A stretch of DNA of 64,000 nt from Pelargonium tetragonum (lineage: Eukaryota > Streptophyta > Magnoliopsida > Geraniales > Geraniaceae), in NCBI GenBank assembly GCA_036897445.1, contig JAYMTL010000059.1, positions 1-64,000 of the forward strand. The letters run 5' to 3'. Shown piece by piece: positions 41,981-56,246 of this stretch. Under the pieces are notes generated by a model that did not search any database, was not told the origin of the DNA, and saw nothing but the letters and a program-made list of their open reading frames with translations. The first letter of the stretch is position 1. Every line of letters starts with the position of its first letter. The position numbers and the translations under genes were made by a program.

Positions 41981-42664
41981 TTAATGTGTAATAGTTACTA
42001 GAACACGCATACATTATATTATATACCCACACACACCATAACACACGGGACCCGGACTTTGCTTAGACTTACTTCTTTTGTATTGTATGAGCTATCTGTT
42101 TCTCTGTATATCTATGGAGCTGTATCTTGTTATAACTTTTTTCTTATGAGTGAGCTATACTTATGCTGCTTGCTTATGAGAAAGAAATAAGATAACAAAA
42201 GGGTTGGCTGTAAGAGAGTCCACTAAAGGAAAAAATAGAGCTTTGATAAGTACTTTAAGAAGGTAATAAATAAGTATAAAAAGAGGAAGCGCTTATGCCT
42301 CTCAAGTATTTTAGTTAGTCCTGTTTATTTAAAGGGGAACTGGATAAATAAAAGTCTACTAAAGTTCGGCACAGGTAAGTCCTCAAAAACAAAGAAGAGT
42401 ATAGCATACTTTCATAAAGAGGCTACGAATAAGAGTAAGGCTGCAGAGTATATGGGTAGAGAAGGTTGGGTATACCTTTTGGATTTTGTAAAAGAGGGTT
42501 TTCCTGTCTTAGTCTTACCTATAGTGGCCCCGTATACTCTATTTGTCAAGATTAGATTAAAGTTTATACCCTATCCTCAAGAAAGCGCTATCAAAAAAAG
42601 GAGTAGAAAAAGGCAGCAATCGTACAGCTCACGCCTCCCTAATGTTAAAAAGCAGATTCTATAA
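41981..42664 (+). other. Skewed island containing a 142-codon open frame of uncertain status
   Basis: From about 42040 the sequence loses most G/C clusters, and from about 42170 the top strand is purine-rich. A plus-strand frame runs without a stop from 42239 (just after a TAG at 42236-42238) to a TAA at 42662-42664, which is 141 residues plus the stop. There is no ATG until 42452, so any full-length product would need another start or an upstream exon. The first half is very rich in Lys and Arg (for example KKVINKYKKRKR and KSSKTKK). The second half has a hydrophobic stretch (about VLVLPIVAPYTLFVKI) and a basic tail. It vaguely resembles a small basic ribosomal-type protein, but I recognise no family. 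One such frame in 63 kb is within reach of chance. Confidence 0.2.
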
Positions 42665-43990
42665 AAAGGTCCACAAAATTCCTATCCTATTTCCAGTAAA
42701 TTAAGGAAACCCGGCTTATTTCAAGAGATCCTCTAAACTTCGGTATCCCGGTAAAGGCGTCGTCTATATCTAATACGAGATTGACATAGGGTGTATTTTA
42801 GGTCAGGGGTTGTTAAGCAGTTTTCCTCGGGTTTATAATAAATTAAAAAAGATTCCCAATACGAATAAATAACTCAGAGTCACATATCAAAATAGGTGCT
42901 TACTAGACGGTTTCTTCAAAAATATGGGGCTATAAGTCATTTTCATTCAGATTTAGTACTCTAGTAGCACCACAAGCGGGAAGCCAGGTTCTTGGGAAGA
43001 CTAACTAAACCTAAAAATAGGTTTCCTTATATTTATTTATTCGATAGTAAAAGCAGGGTCTTTCTTTTTTTAAGGCGCGCTTTCATAGAGTTTTGGCTGC
43101 CTTTGTAATATTTCATAAGTATTCCAGCCTCGAGTTTTCAAGCCTGTAGCTAATATCTCTTTTGTATCAAACTAGGTCTCAAATTAGCAAGCAAGGTATA
43201 ATTTTTCAAAAGGAGTTCCTATTTTTTTATCTTTATTAGTCTTTTTAGAGGTGCCACTAGAATCTTTTCTTAGTTGTTTCTAGTTTTCTTAAGAAAATTT
43301 CTCTAGAATAAGGGGGCTAAGGTAGGTTTTACCAATCCCTCCGATCCAGTTTTTTAGAAAAGGCAAGGGAATTGTTAATGGGGGGCATTACCCAAACTAT
43401 AAAAAGAATGACTAATCCTGAAAAGAGATTTAGTGGCTGGACAGGTATAGTAAGACTCCTAGTTTTTTAAAAACTTGAGCTTTAGAACTCTTATTTAAAC
43501 TAACAAAAGGCTTATCATAGTCAAACTAGTAATTACCTGAATTCCTTAATCAAAAATATCATTCTTATAAAATCCTTAAACCTGTAAAGTCCAACAAGTG
43601 ATCCTTTACAAAAAAACCTAGGGGGCTCCCTTCTAAAATAAAGTGGAGTAGCTCAAAACTTGCCTGGCAATAAGTTCCCTGCTGCCTTGACTTTATAGGA
43701 ATTGGAACCCCGGTTCTCCTCTTATTCATAAAAATCTTCCTATCCATACCTGCTCTCTGCAGCTTACTCTTCTCTATTTAGATCTTCTACAGCTGGATCC
43801 CCTATTCATTTAAGAATTCCTTGTTACTTATTAACCAGAAACTTAGTAGGGCAAGAACCAAAGGAAAACAAGCCTCCTTTTGGCTATATCTCTTACTCTA
43901 TCAATTCTTTTCGTTGGAAACGAATAACTTTCATTTCAGGAATACAGAGGAACGAGCAGCAACTAGAATGGTATACCTTGTAAAAGCACA
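42665..43990. other. Gene-free DNA with G/C clusters
   Basis: The typical cluster texture of the window returns. A 60-codon minus frame at 43747-43565 shows nothing recognisable. Confidence 0.4.
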
Positions 43991-44560
43991 CTCTTCTTAA
44001 CTTCTTCTTTACTTAAAATTACCCGCTCTCTTAGTTGTATTCTTACTCATGGTTAGACTCGGAATCCGGATATTCTTACTCAGATTTAGAAGAATCCCCT
44101 GGATAGCCTTCCTTATTAGAAAGAATTAGAGACTTTTAGACCTCCATACTACTACTCCGTAGTCAGTTTTTTACAGTATTGTATTCCTCTTTCTTAGTTA
44201 GTAGATAGTAATTGTTATGTATCTAGTCCAAGCAAGCTCGCCTCTTGTTCTTTAGTTGTTACTGACAAAGGAGGGTAGTGCTTCTATAGAGTCTAGAGAG
44301 GGTTACTGTTCCTGAACGAGGGGTCCCAGAGGAAGGGTAATGCTAGTAATTTGAGTACACCTTAGAGCCTACATCTACTTCTTCTGCTTTTGTAGCTTTC
44401 TTTGTAATACCGGTGTCATACCTCGTTTATGAGCCTTACTCTTATGAGCTATAACTTTCCTTGGGGTTCCGGGATTCTCTTGCATTTCCGTTTCTTAATT
44501 CTTTACTTTAGGTTTCTAAAATTCATGCCTAGTTAAGCTCTAGGAGAATACACCCGACTA
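43991..44560. other. Pyrimidine-rich compositional island
   Basis: The top strand is rich in words such as TTACT, TCTTAC and CTTCTT. One plus frame from about 44027 reads as hydrophobic peptide for about 33 codons to a TAG, and then stays hydrophobic but is broken repeatedly by TAG and TGA. This tempts a reading with reassigned stops, but similar open-looking frames appear in control stretches elsewhere, so I do not call a gene. Confidence 0.25.
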
Positions 44561-45555
44561 AGAAGAAAAGTCCTTCCTATTCCGTAAAAAACCCCTTTTT
44601 AGTGTCCTAAAAGATTGAAAGCCTAGCCAAAATTTTGGTTAAGATACTCCCTTTGACTTTTAGTTCTTGCTAAGAATATCTTTTCTCAGGATCCCATCAA
44701 GTATAATATTAAAATGCTGAACAGAAGTATAAGCTGGGGTATACCCGATAGAAAAGACTTTACAAAAAATTCCTTTTAGGGATTACTTTACTATTAGCTA
44801 TTGACTTGAACTTTTTCGGGGTTTTTAGAGATAATTCAGGGCTCCCTCTCATCTATAAAAGGTTCTAAGAAAGCTTGAATAAGGTTCTTTACTTAGTGTC
44901 AAAGTCAAATAACAATAACCCGGGAAATAGGGATTACAAAAAAGCCTAAAAAGGGTCCCTAAACTAGCAGGGCATTCTAGACAATAACTTTGATGTTTTC
45001 AAATGAATACAGAGATTCATTATCTTAAGGATTTTCGAAAGTATTTAAGGGTGTAATTTCTTAGCCCATAATTTTTAATAAAAAGGCATTCGAGATAACG
45101 ACTCCGGTACTGTTTGGTTTAATCTGTATCCCCTTCCAAGGGTTTCCAGTAGTAGAGTTAAAGTCCCTTTTTACTAAAGGTAATGTAATTAAGAGTGCTC
45201 CTTTTCCTTTAGTATGGGGTAATCTCTGGACTTGACGTTTAAAAGTTCCTTTGGGTAGTCATTTCATGTTTTATTGTTATAAGGGTCCCAGCTGTATACA
45301 AATGGAATTAGGGTAGACTTCCTGATTAAAATCTTTCAGAAGCGGGTAGTAACAATTTAGGTAAGGCATTTAATAAAAGTAAGGAGTGGAGGTGCTCCTG
45401 TGTTTCAAAGACAAGGGGTTTTCTAGATCTCAACTTTACATTGCGAGTCTTTCAGAGGCCCGGTCTAACTAAGATTGAATCGCAAAAGCGGGTTATAATT
45501 CCTACCTTAGAGCTTAGAGTTAAACTAAAAAATTCTGTATCTCAAATACAAGATT

Positions 45556-45575
45556 TTCTGATAGATTCTGATAGA
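45556..45575. repeat. Perfect tandem duplication of a 10-base unit
   Basis: TTCTGATAGA is present twice in tandem with no mismatch. It has no apparent coding context. Confidence 0.6.
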
Positions 45576-46652
45576 TAAAGTGCTTTGTTTCTTCAGCACT
45601 AAGAAGCTCTTCGGGGCGGGCTTAAATGAACTACAAGACTTTTTCGCTATTCCTTAGTAAATTCCTTTTCTAGGGGCTGGCAATGGGAGTAACCGACAGG
45701 AAAAGCAGGCTTTCACTTTAGTTCTTTAAATCCAAAATTGGAAACAGAAAAGCAATCCACTATAGAATTCCTATAATTCCCGTTTCATTTGGGACTAGAA
45801 AAGCGGAATCTCTACTGATTTAAAGTAAACCCCTGATTTTGGAAGTGGCTTGTATCCTGGTAAAACACCTAATACTCAATTGGGAAAACCTCACAAGAAA
45901 AAAGGGCCATATCACCTTATCACTCTTGTATTATACTAGTCCAGGGGAGCCCTATCCGGAGAAACTTATTAGTAAAAAAAGCCTATAAATCCGTATAATA
46001 TCATTACTTTAGGAAATTATTAAATTAGGCTTCCCTGTTTACTGGATTACCTTACTAAACCAGAAATTCATTTGACTTTTATATAAAATACTGAACAAAG
46101 AGACTCGCGACTCTTAAAGCTACTATAACTATACTGTCTAGAACTACTATAGGAACTGCTAAAGACTCCTATAAATAGACTCTTAATAAATAAAACGAGT
46201 CTAACTCCAACAAACTATCTAAAAGTACTCAACCTCTATCTGATTTGAGATTTATAACGCACTGCTGACTTTTATACCTAGAAAGTTTAACTCGAAATAG
46301 AAAAAGACTCTAAAAAATCGGGAGTTTGAAACCGGAGAGTCCCCTCTTCTTATAAGGAACTCCTAGTTAATGAAGTGCCCAACCGCTTCACTTGAAACAG
46401 CATCCTTTCTGCAAAATGAATACGTAATTGAGGTTCTCCCCCTGCCTTTAAGAAAACCCCGCAATGTTAGCTCTTTTTTGATGTGCTTCAGAATTCGGAC
46501 AAAGGGCTTCGCTGCTACATAGCTTTAGTATAATTAAGATTAGAGCTCTCCTTTAACAAGGAAAAACTTTCGAACAGAAGCCTCGAAAAAAATCTTTAAT
46601 CTGACTACTTTTTTATAACATCTGTTGAAACTTAGGTTAGGTAAGAAAGCCT

Positions 46653-46670
46653 GTTACAAGCCCCTTTATA
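46653..46670 (-). repeat. Cluster-family copy, minus orientation
   Basis: The minus strand reads TATAAAGGGGCTTGTAAC: the TATA plus A-run start, a shortened G/C core and the TTGTAA end. Confidence 0.5.
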
Positions 46671-49600
46671 CATATTAAGAAAGGCCCGAGGCTCTTTGAG
46701 GGTCGAAACCTATACTTATTACTTCGAAAACCGAGTTCTCCTTCGGGTCTAAAGCGGGTCATATAGATCAAAACGAACCCCCTGTTATATACTCTATGTA
46801 CTTGCTACCGGACCACCTTAGTTTTTGTATTGATAAGTCTTTTACTTGACTTTTTCGCGTTCAGTTTACTTTAGAGCGACTGCTGAGTGACCCCACTTTA
46901 AATAAGGCTGCCTTTTAAAAAAACATAACAGAAGTCAAACTACCCAAAGCTCCCTAATTTGTTCCTTGTAAATATGTACCCTTCTTTTGAAGAAGTTCTA
47001 TTAAAAAGCACGATGAAGGATTCGTCTCAGACAAGAGTGGATTTTCAAATCCAAATTACAATGAGACCTAGTATAGTACAACCCTAAAAAAAGGAGCTCT
47101 TTACTTAGTTTCTAATTATCTAATCTAAAAATCTTTCCCAGCATTAAGATTTTTTATAACCAAGCTCCGCCGGGTGTGGGCGGGATTCCAGTAATTAAGT
47201 GTTTCAGTATGAAAATCCTTGTTATTTGACAGAGGAGCGTTGCTCTAGAGTTCCCCCCGGTTACTCTTAAAAGGTAAACCCCGGATACATCCTGTATCAT
47301 GAATACTTGATTTAGTCCAAAAACTAACTTAGACTTGCTAGTATTCTTATTTTTCTGGATTTCAAAAAGGATCTTTAGCTTAAAGGAGCCTATATCATAT
47401 TTGGTATAGAAAGACTTACGTAACCCAGACATTAGTCTAGCAAGCGTATAATTAGAAAATTTATTACACAAGGTATACCTTTACAATAATGACTAAAATC
47501 TTTTAAGAATACTCATAAATTTACCTAGTTTCTTTCGAAGCCTCCTTCTTGTCGTCTAAACAGAGGGGGCTCCACTATTCCAGAATATAAGAGTAATTGC
47601 TAGGGTTCCCCTGTTCTGGTAAGATCTCTAAAGTTTTATAAAGTCATTTTTGAAATGGGTATCATAAGGATTAAGACTTCTCCTATCAAGGAAGTCCAGA
47701 CCAAAAAAGGATATACTAAAAATGTCAGTTAGAAGAACCCTAAACTAAATAAGAGTTAAATGTTTAGTGCTTTCCCCTTTTTCAAAGCAAACCCTATTTT
47801 TCTAGTCCTCTTTTTTTGTGTTTCTTACTTTTAATTCTATCTGGGAATTCTGTTAATTATTCAGATTAATAGTATAATTATATTACCTGTGAAGCATTAT
47901 CCCGTAGTATATAGAACCCAGCAAGCATTGCATACTATAAATTCCGTACTTTTAGTGTTAGTAAGTATTTATCCTTTAGGAATTCGTTAGTGCAAAAGGC
48001 GACCCAGAGATCTCGCAGTTGTACTTAAAATCTTTAAAAAGCGTTCCTTTTTTTTAGTAGTATAGGTTTAGGTATAGTCCTATATATTTTTACAGAAAAG
48101 GGACTTGCTCTTATTATATATTATATCTTAGCTTTTTTCTAGTAAGTAGAGAAACTGTATATTAGCATACTCATTAATTTCCTTTGAGAAAATGAAAATA
48201 TTCCAAACCCGAGACTACACAAAGCTAAGAGTTGTTTCTATCCATAGCTCGTTTTTTATAAAGTGACTCTTGGTTTTGAATCAAAATGCTAAATATATCA
48301 GATCTTATCTTTTTATGTGCCTTCTGTTACTAGGGCTTAAAAGGAAAAATCTTTGTTGCCTTTATATGACGCCCGTAAGTTTACTTCAATTCAAAAGGGA
48401 AACCCTTAGAAGCGCCTTAGTTTTTCCCGTTTCATAAAAAGAAGAGGAGGTAATCTTAATTCCTCCAAAATTCCTGATATAGGTGTGGGCTCTGACTGTT
48501 CAATGTGATAAATTCATCTTGTTTCATTCAAAAAGTACACGAAAATGGTTAGTCACTTGGAGTCCTTGATGCATCAATATGTATTATGTATAAGGGTTTC
48601 CATAGAATAAAGGGAAAGACCCTGGCCTTACAATAAATAAGACTAAAAAATTAGGATTCTATAAGGAATCTAGAAAGCCTACCCTTTGATGAAAAAAAAG
48701 AATCATAAAATATAATAATTTAAAAAGGAAGAGCTTAATCTTAGATTTGTATTGGAGGGTCGTTGAAGCGAAGCCTTCCAGCTTTATTTAATATATAGGA
48801 ATTTTCGGAAAGGTAAAAACGCAGTAATTTAAGAAGTCAAAGTCTTCCTAGTTTTCATTTTTCTGATCCTCTAACTAATTAGTTTAATAAGATTGGGTAC
48901 TTGATAGCTATGGCGAAGACAAATTGGATGTCTGTATTAACCAAGGCTTAGTTGAGAGAGAAACTTAGTATATATAAAGCTAGTTCCTATTATAAAAAAT
49001 ATCTCAATTTTGGGAAATACCTGGATAAAAGAAAACTATCTTACTAGTTCGGCTGCTGAAAAGCGGAGAGAAATGCTTTTATTTACACTCCCTGGAGTTC
49101 CCCTATCGTATCCTTTTTTATTGCTATTGAAAATGAATTTGGTAATAATTACTGAGTATGCTTATTCATTTATATTTCATCCAAGCTATTTTTACAAAGG
49201 AAAAGATTAACGTTCAGTAAATAAAGAAATAAGGTAGGTGGCTATCATTACTCAGGACCAATAGATAAAAACTTTTATAAAAGAGTGCGGGCTATACTCT
49301 TTGTTTCGCAAAGAAAAACGGGTTTCTAGACAACACGTCTAACCTTAGCTCTCAAAAAAACCAAAACAAAGTATCCCGGAAGATTCTTGTAACAATTGAG
49401 ACGTGCTATTTATAAGCCCTTTTAATTTGTCCGTTTTCTCGTAGTTGCTCATAGATTCTTTTTAGTAATTGGTACCGGATAGGACATAAAAAAGTTAAGC
49501 TATACTTTTTCGATACTACATAAATAAGGGCTCTTTAAGTCTTTGTGTAGTGGGAGGCTCCCCGAGTATGCTGTGATTTTTTTTAAGATTTAGTATAATA

Positions 49601-52600
49601 TTTTACCCGTCTACGTGAGTTTTAAGATCGGCTCACTAATTTTAAGGCATCTAAAAAGAAATAAAAGAATAGTTTTAGTAGAAACCAGGCTTTCTTATTT
49701 GGCTAGGTTTTCAACCCCAAGGGGCCTCTTGACATATCTTTACTTTCATGTATTCTGCAGCCCTCGTGCACTCCTATATAAACTTGAAGACCTTTGGGTC
49801 TCCACACACTAACAAATAAGACTAGACAAATGGAAAGATTTTTTGTAACTACTACAAAGAGCTTGTCAATAGAAAACAAAAAGAAGGCTTTTTAGCAAAA
49901 GGGGCACTAAACTAAATAGAATCTATTAAGTACTCGCTATTCCTAGAGTCCGCTACTATTGCTAATGGATTCTCTCGTTTGAGAAAGTATTCTTTATTTT
50001 TATTTTGGAAAACCTAATTTTTCAGACCTATACTATATATATCTGGTTGCTTTTTTATAGTCCCGCGTGACAAACTAGAATCCTCTTTAGTTTTATCATA
50101 TTCTTGTGTCCCAAAGTTTTAACTAAATATTAATAAATATCCTTTTCGGGTATACAGGTTCAAGCTAAGGGTAGTGCTAAAAAAAAAAGGTAACAAAAAA
50201 GGGGGCACCCCGTTACGTGTAGATATTAAGAGCCTACTGTATGCAAAGTAGTATAGCTAGAATAAGTAAGTTGTAAATTATTAACTTCTTACGTAAAAAG
50301 AAAGAGTCTTATCAAATTAAACGTAAATAATAACCCTTCAGGAACTTTACTACGTATAAGAGGAGTCTAGAGTTTTTGGCAATAGGGATATGGGTCTTAT
50401 TAAGTCCGTTCTTTCTTGTTTCCCCTTTTGTTATTGGGGCTTGCCTTAATGTTTCGTTAATAACCCCTTTTTAAAATTTTTCTTTATTATATATTTAGAA
50501 TATACCGGAACTGGGTTAGCTTTATCAAGCCCTTAGAATTAGAAGAAAGCCTTTACCTTTTTTTAGGAACTTCTGGGGTTCTCCCAGGTTTTAGGTTTTT
50601 TATTATAGAGCACTACTTCATGTGATTCTGAGCCTTTTGATTCATAAATAGAGCTTGCTTGGCTTTACTTATCCTACAGCAAGAGAGATTACAGAGTTTT
50701 AGTCGTCCACTTACTTTATATTATACAAGAGCACTAAGCTAGGATTCTCAGACAAAAGAGTAAAGTTAAAGTCAAACCAAAGACTTTAAAAATTTTAACT
50801 GAGTTTTTTCTCACCAAAGGGCATTTCAGGGTTGGCATATCTAGGGTATTTTCTGGATTTTTTTCTTTAATAAATAAAAATATGTAAATTGAAATTAGCC
50901 CTCGGTATACTTTTTATAATAATACAAGTATTTCGTGCCTTAGTGCTCAAGCTAGCTACTCAAAAAAACTAGCCTACTAACAAAGGATAACTAAGGTTAC
51001 ACAAATACATTAAAAAGTACCCTACCCAAGAATAAAAAGGAAAGGTTATTCTGGCTTGGTTGGATAGGTTTAATAAGTAAATTCATTCTCTTTTCTAAAG
51101 CTAAATAACTTGACTTGCAATTTCGAACCCCTTACATCCTTTAAAACCTGCTTTTTGCCCAAGGGATACCCACGAGTTTTTTGCGCCATTTCCCTAATCC
51201 AAAAGTATGTTATAAAATATCTAGAACTATTGGTCATTAAGAGGCTTTGCAGTTCTGTAACACATAGAGGATTCGCTTCGAAAATCCCCAATTAGAAACC
51301 TGTATACTCAATTTTTTGCAAATTCTTATAAACTAAATAATTAACAAGAGTCTTTAACCGTTTGTAGTAAAAAAAACTTTTCAGTCAGGGAAAACGAACC
51401 CGTTAAAAGTACATGCAACCTAATATCCAATAAAAATGAGAGTATTCCTAAAAAATAGAAAAAGTACTGAGTTCTTTACACTCATAATTTGCGATTCTCG
51501 GGGTGCGCATTAGAGTAAGTGTTTACAGGTCTGCGGATAAACTCTAAGGTTGCTTAATTAGTGAGGGTTCACAATTATTTATATTCGTAAGTATGAGCAC
51601 AAGATCTCTTTTTATGGGTGTCATAAACGCGACTAGAAACCAGGGAAAACCCCTTTTACAATAAATATTAGAGAGAGTAAGCTTACTCTGTATCTAGATT
51701 CACTTAATCACTTGAGGCCCGTAGAAATAAGATATCTCATGATTCCCTTTTTCTTTTTAGAAAACTGAGGGCGAGGGCATAGAATTAACAAGTATATACT
51801 TATAAGAGGCTAATTTCGAGTAAAAGTCGTAAATCCAAAAAAGAGGTTGAGACTCGTTCCAAGTCTATTTTATATAGTGGGATCCTGGGGAAAGTAGAAC
51901 GATTTCTTAGTTGACCGGAAACCTAGGGTTCGAATGGGCTTATTACAAATTTCTTTTACTTTTCTTGTTTATTCTTAAGATTTTCATTTCACAGCTCCTA
52001 AGAGCCTTGCTAAAGGCTCTCTCCAACATTGTTAAGATTAGAGGCATACTCGTAACTAAGTTTATTCTACCTTTGTCTTTGTTTAGGAAAAACTAGCGCT
52101 TAAAAATTCTACTTTACCTATTCTGCTTTTGTTTTGAAAGGATTAAGACCCCGTGGGCGAAGGGAGGAACAAAAGAACATTGCTTTAGCTGTTAAATATT
52201 AAGTTTTTAGAGGAGAAACAAAAGCCAACTTCTAAGGAAATTTAGAGTGTAAGCTCCTTTGTTTACTTAATATACTTCACAAAAAAACCCGAGAGCAAGA
52301 TAACCCTTTTTTTAGGATTACCAAGTTCAGGTTAGATAAAGAATCCCCGCCTACTTTAAGCTTTGCCTGGGATTCAGATTCCTTTTATTTCTATATTTTA
52401 AGGGCCCGTGATCACTTACGCTTTTACCAATTTCCCAAATTATTAGACTCATTCTTTTCTCATGTTAACACTAAGCGGAAAAGAGATCGCTTTATTTAAT
52501 TTCATTTTATAACGGTTAAATAAAAAGGCTCCACTTTCTTTGTTTGCCCTAGGCTTCGTTGCTCCTTAAATAAAAAAAAGATTCTCCTTTCGTGAAAGAC

Positions 52601-53285
52601 TCCTGTTTCCGAGACTAGGAACCGCTGCTAAATTAAGTACTCCGGGTAAAGCTCTAAAGCTATTCTTCGTTTTGATTTCCTATATTTGCCTTTAAACTTA
52701 TTTTCTTGTAAAAACTTTACAGGAATTCTCTGCTGCTTAGACAACTAAAAACTCCTGAGTAAATTAAGAGTTGCTGCGGCAAATAGATAAAAAGACTTAT
52801 ACTATAGCAAATCCAAGTACTTCCCCTTATCTGGACGGGAACATTAAACCGACACAGTCTTACTTACAAAATGACTTGAGATGATGTCTAATTTTATTCT
52901 TCTCTGTTTATACTTTACGCAACCGCATTTTAAGAAAAATCCTTTCTTAATATTTTCTAAATAAAGAATAAAATAAAGGACCCGTTTTCTTTTGTCTGCT
53001 ACACGAATCCTACTTTTTCTAAATCAGGCATAGGGCAAAAAATTAAAGAAGGATCTGGCTGGGTAAGTAGTTTCAACTACGTAAAGTTTTAGCTTTAGCC
53101 ATAATGAACCCGTATAAAAATGCAGTTCGCTTCGTATCTTATAAAACAAAAAATTCTTTACCTTTACTTATTTGAAAGTCTATTTCAGTGCTCCCGTAGA
53201 AGATAAAAGTCTTAAGTAATAATCTTGAATTGGTACTTATCAAAATCCTGAATTAAATAAGCTAGCTCCTTGTTTAAACTACCAT

Positions 53286-53297
53286 AAGGGGCCCCTT
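53286..53297. repeat. Perfect 12-base palindrome in the cluster family
   Basis: AAGGGGCCCCTT is fully palindromic and is followed by more T. It is the most symmetric G/C cluster I noticed. Confidence 0.5.
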
Positions 53298-56246
53298 TTT
53301 GATATATTTTACTTTAGATCTACAGACTGTAACAATCCCGCATAGGATCTAGTATAGTGAAATTTTCTTGTGATAAGAGCATCTCTTTTTATTTATAAAT
53401 GTGGGTGTAGGAATTCTATGTTTGGGACAGAAGTTTATGCCTAAGATTAATTTAGTAAAGTTCAGGATTCTCTAGAAGTTTGGAATAGGTATATTACAAA
53501 AGGATATGGTGTCGCAACATTAAAAGGGCAGGGTCTCCCCGCTGAGGGTATCCGCCATAAGGTAAAAGGGATTCTTATCTCTGCTGCATGAGAGGGGTAC
53601 CCCCAGAAATGAAGTTAAAGTAAAAAGGATACGTTACTAAATAGGAAGCTCCCTTCATTTTAATTCTAGTTGTTTCAAGAATGATAAATCTTGTAAGTCA
53701 TTAATTCTATAATTCAAGTAGTTCTCATTTTCCTCTCTCAACCCGCAACCTTGTACATGTAACTTCTTTTCAAGGTGTTCTACCGAGTGAAATACTTGTT
53801 GTCTTGTAGTTCTTACTAACTCTTCCTTTTAGGCCCTCCCCTTACGGATGACTTAAACCTTCTAAGGTGAGTGTTAGCTTTACTTCATTTTTAAACAAGT
53901 TTACCTATTCTATTGTCTTTTATTAACTTATTGCAAAAGCTTATTTCAAACTAAGCAAAAAGCAATTCTAAGTCAAGTTATTTACTAATGCAAAGAACAA
54001 ATGAAACTAACAAAGTAGCATGAAAGGACAAACTTTCTTCAATTGAGCCTAAAATGCTAAATCAGGATACTTAATCCTCAAGTATGAGAATTTTCTATTC
54101 TGTGCGTATACCACATAAACTTAAGAAACCCGTTCTACAGGTGTACATCTTTTATTAACAAATCAAGAAAAGTATAGTAAATAAAGTGATAAAAGTACAA
54201 GAACTATCTTTTTCTATTATTAGTACTAAAGCGACAATTCATAGGTTAAGTAACCCGGAAATCTTACTCTATAACTAGCAGGGGCAACCTTGTTTATAAG
54301 ACCTATCTGCCTGATTCTTAGAATTTCTTATAAGCTCAAGCATGCCGGACTCTATTAAGAAAGTTTCTGGTTTTACTATAAAGCTTAGTACTTTAAAGAT
54401 ATTAAATCAAGGCTGTAGAAAGGTGAGATTCAGTTTAAACGACTCCGTTTCTTTTAGGAAGTTCTGTTAGCCAATGTTATCTAAACCTTATTTTTAGACT
54501 AGTCAGAATTCTCCCTAACAATATGTTATGTTACAAAAGACATAGAATGTGGGTAAACTCGCTTGAGCCTAATGACTTTTTATTAAAAGGGTTACCTATA
54601 TCACAGCAAGAATACCCGGTCTAATAGAAAAAAGCTTCTATGAAATCGAGTCTAGCTAAGCAAGGTATAAATTAACGGAATTGACTTGACTGAAAACCTA
54701 TTATAGGCCCTGCTCCTTACCAACAATTTGAGTTCTTCTCAAGTAGAAACCAATTAACACTGAAACAGAAAATAGACTACTAAACTTTTTATAAATAACC
54801 GAAAATTGAATTTAGTAATTGTAATTCTAGTGGGAATTCCCAATTAGGTTGCTCTTTACTTTTGAAGATACAGAGTCAGCCCTCTTTTTAAAATGAAAGG
54901 AATTTGGCGCTTTTAGGTCTTACTTTGTACCTTTCTCTACAACTTCAAATCTAGAATCCAAATAGAAGTAGTAAATCACTTTATCTGTATATTATATAGT
55001 AAACTCTTATAAACCAGCTTCTTAGAATCTTACTTATTATTTACCTCCTAACTTCTTTCAATAAGTAACTTTCTTTTATTTACATTTATATAAAGAGATT
55101 CTTAAGAGCAAGACTTCAAAACAAAGGGAATTGGGCTCCTTAACCATTTCAGTATTTACCGGTCTTATTATTTTATCAGCAGTTTAGAGCACCTAAGGAC
55201 TCCAGCCACTTTTTTAAAAGACTCTATAGTTTTTTTATTCTATTAATTAAGCCTATGAGGTTTTATCACGACTCGGTATCGGTTTTATTTCGTTTTGGGG
55301 GCTGAAAGAGTCCCTATGTACCAAATGAGTCGTTTTTACTATATCCAGCAGAGTATTAAATCTTCTAAATACCTTTCTCGTGGCTCGTGAAAAGGGGTCA
55401 ATTTATTTATTGCAAAAATTTCTTCCATTTTCAGTCCTCTTGTATTTTACGATTTAATCTCTGTCACATGAGACATGAGGGGTGCTTATATAAAATGAAG
55501 TAATAAAAGATCACAACAAGAAAGATGCTTTTTATATTACTTTTAACTAAGCGGAACTACTGCAAAGAAATCAGGCTTGCTCAATTAACCCCTTTTACTC
55601 TAGCTTTTCGAAGCAGTAATTTTAAGAAAAAGAGGTCCGGACTCTCGACGCACGATATTTACTGTATTACACTCAGATTTTGGGGCATCATAGCAAGTTT
55701 AAGAAAATAGAAAAGCTCTCAGATTAAAAACTTGGTTACTGTGAAGAATTACAAGGGCCAGACTTCTTCTTTTATTAGGATTTCCTTCGAAGTTCTAATT
55801 AGGAGTGAAATAGAATTCTTAAATTAATAACGGTTAAAGCTTTCGCAAAGAGCTCGTTTATACAATTAGGATCTTGAACCTTTAGCCGATAGCGCGGGAT
55901 TAGACTACCTCTAAATTTAGTTGTTTACTCTTTATTATAATTATATTAGTTTAAAAAAGAAAAAACCCCTTTTTTGGGATGGGAATAAACCGGGACCTAG
56001 AGGATAAAATTTTCAATAGAGGGCATCCGTGCACTAACTAGGACAGCTCTGCCAAAGAAGGGGCCTCGAAATTGAATACAGCGCCCCTCTTGCATAACTA
56101 AAAAACATCTGTCAAAGCATATATTTTTCATAAAAGGGCGAGAATATAGTACTATTGAGATATTCTTTTCGTAGAACAGGATCAAAATCTGCATAAACCA
56201 ACCAATTACCAAAGCAAGCCTTAGCATGATAGTATCTTATCTCTAC

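Larger units (their letters stand above)
44561..53280. other. Gene-free DNA with G/C clusters
   Basis: No gene is supported. Noted sites are a tandem 10-base duplication at 45556-45575, a minus-orientation cluster copy at 46653-46670 and a GGAGTCC core at 48559-48565. The 105-codon minus frame at 47471-47154 and the overlapping opposite frames at 51070-51295 look like chance. Confidence 0.45.

Noticed and set aside
42362-42400. GTGKSS in the basic frame, resembling a Walker A motif
   Set aside because: The Gly required five positions before the GK pair is missing, and no Walker B partner is seen.
47154-47471. 105-codon minus-strand open frame
   Set aside because: No motif, no conserved start context and ordinary cluster texture, so it is likely chance.
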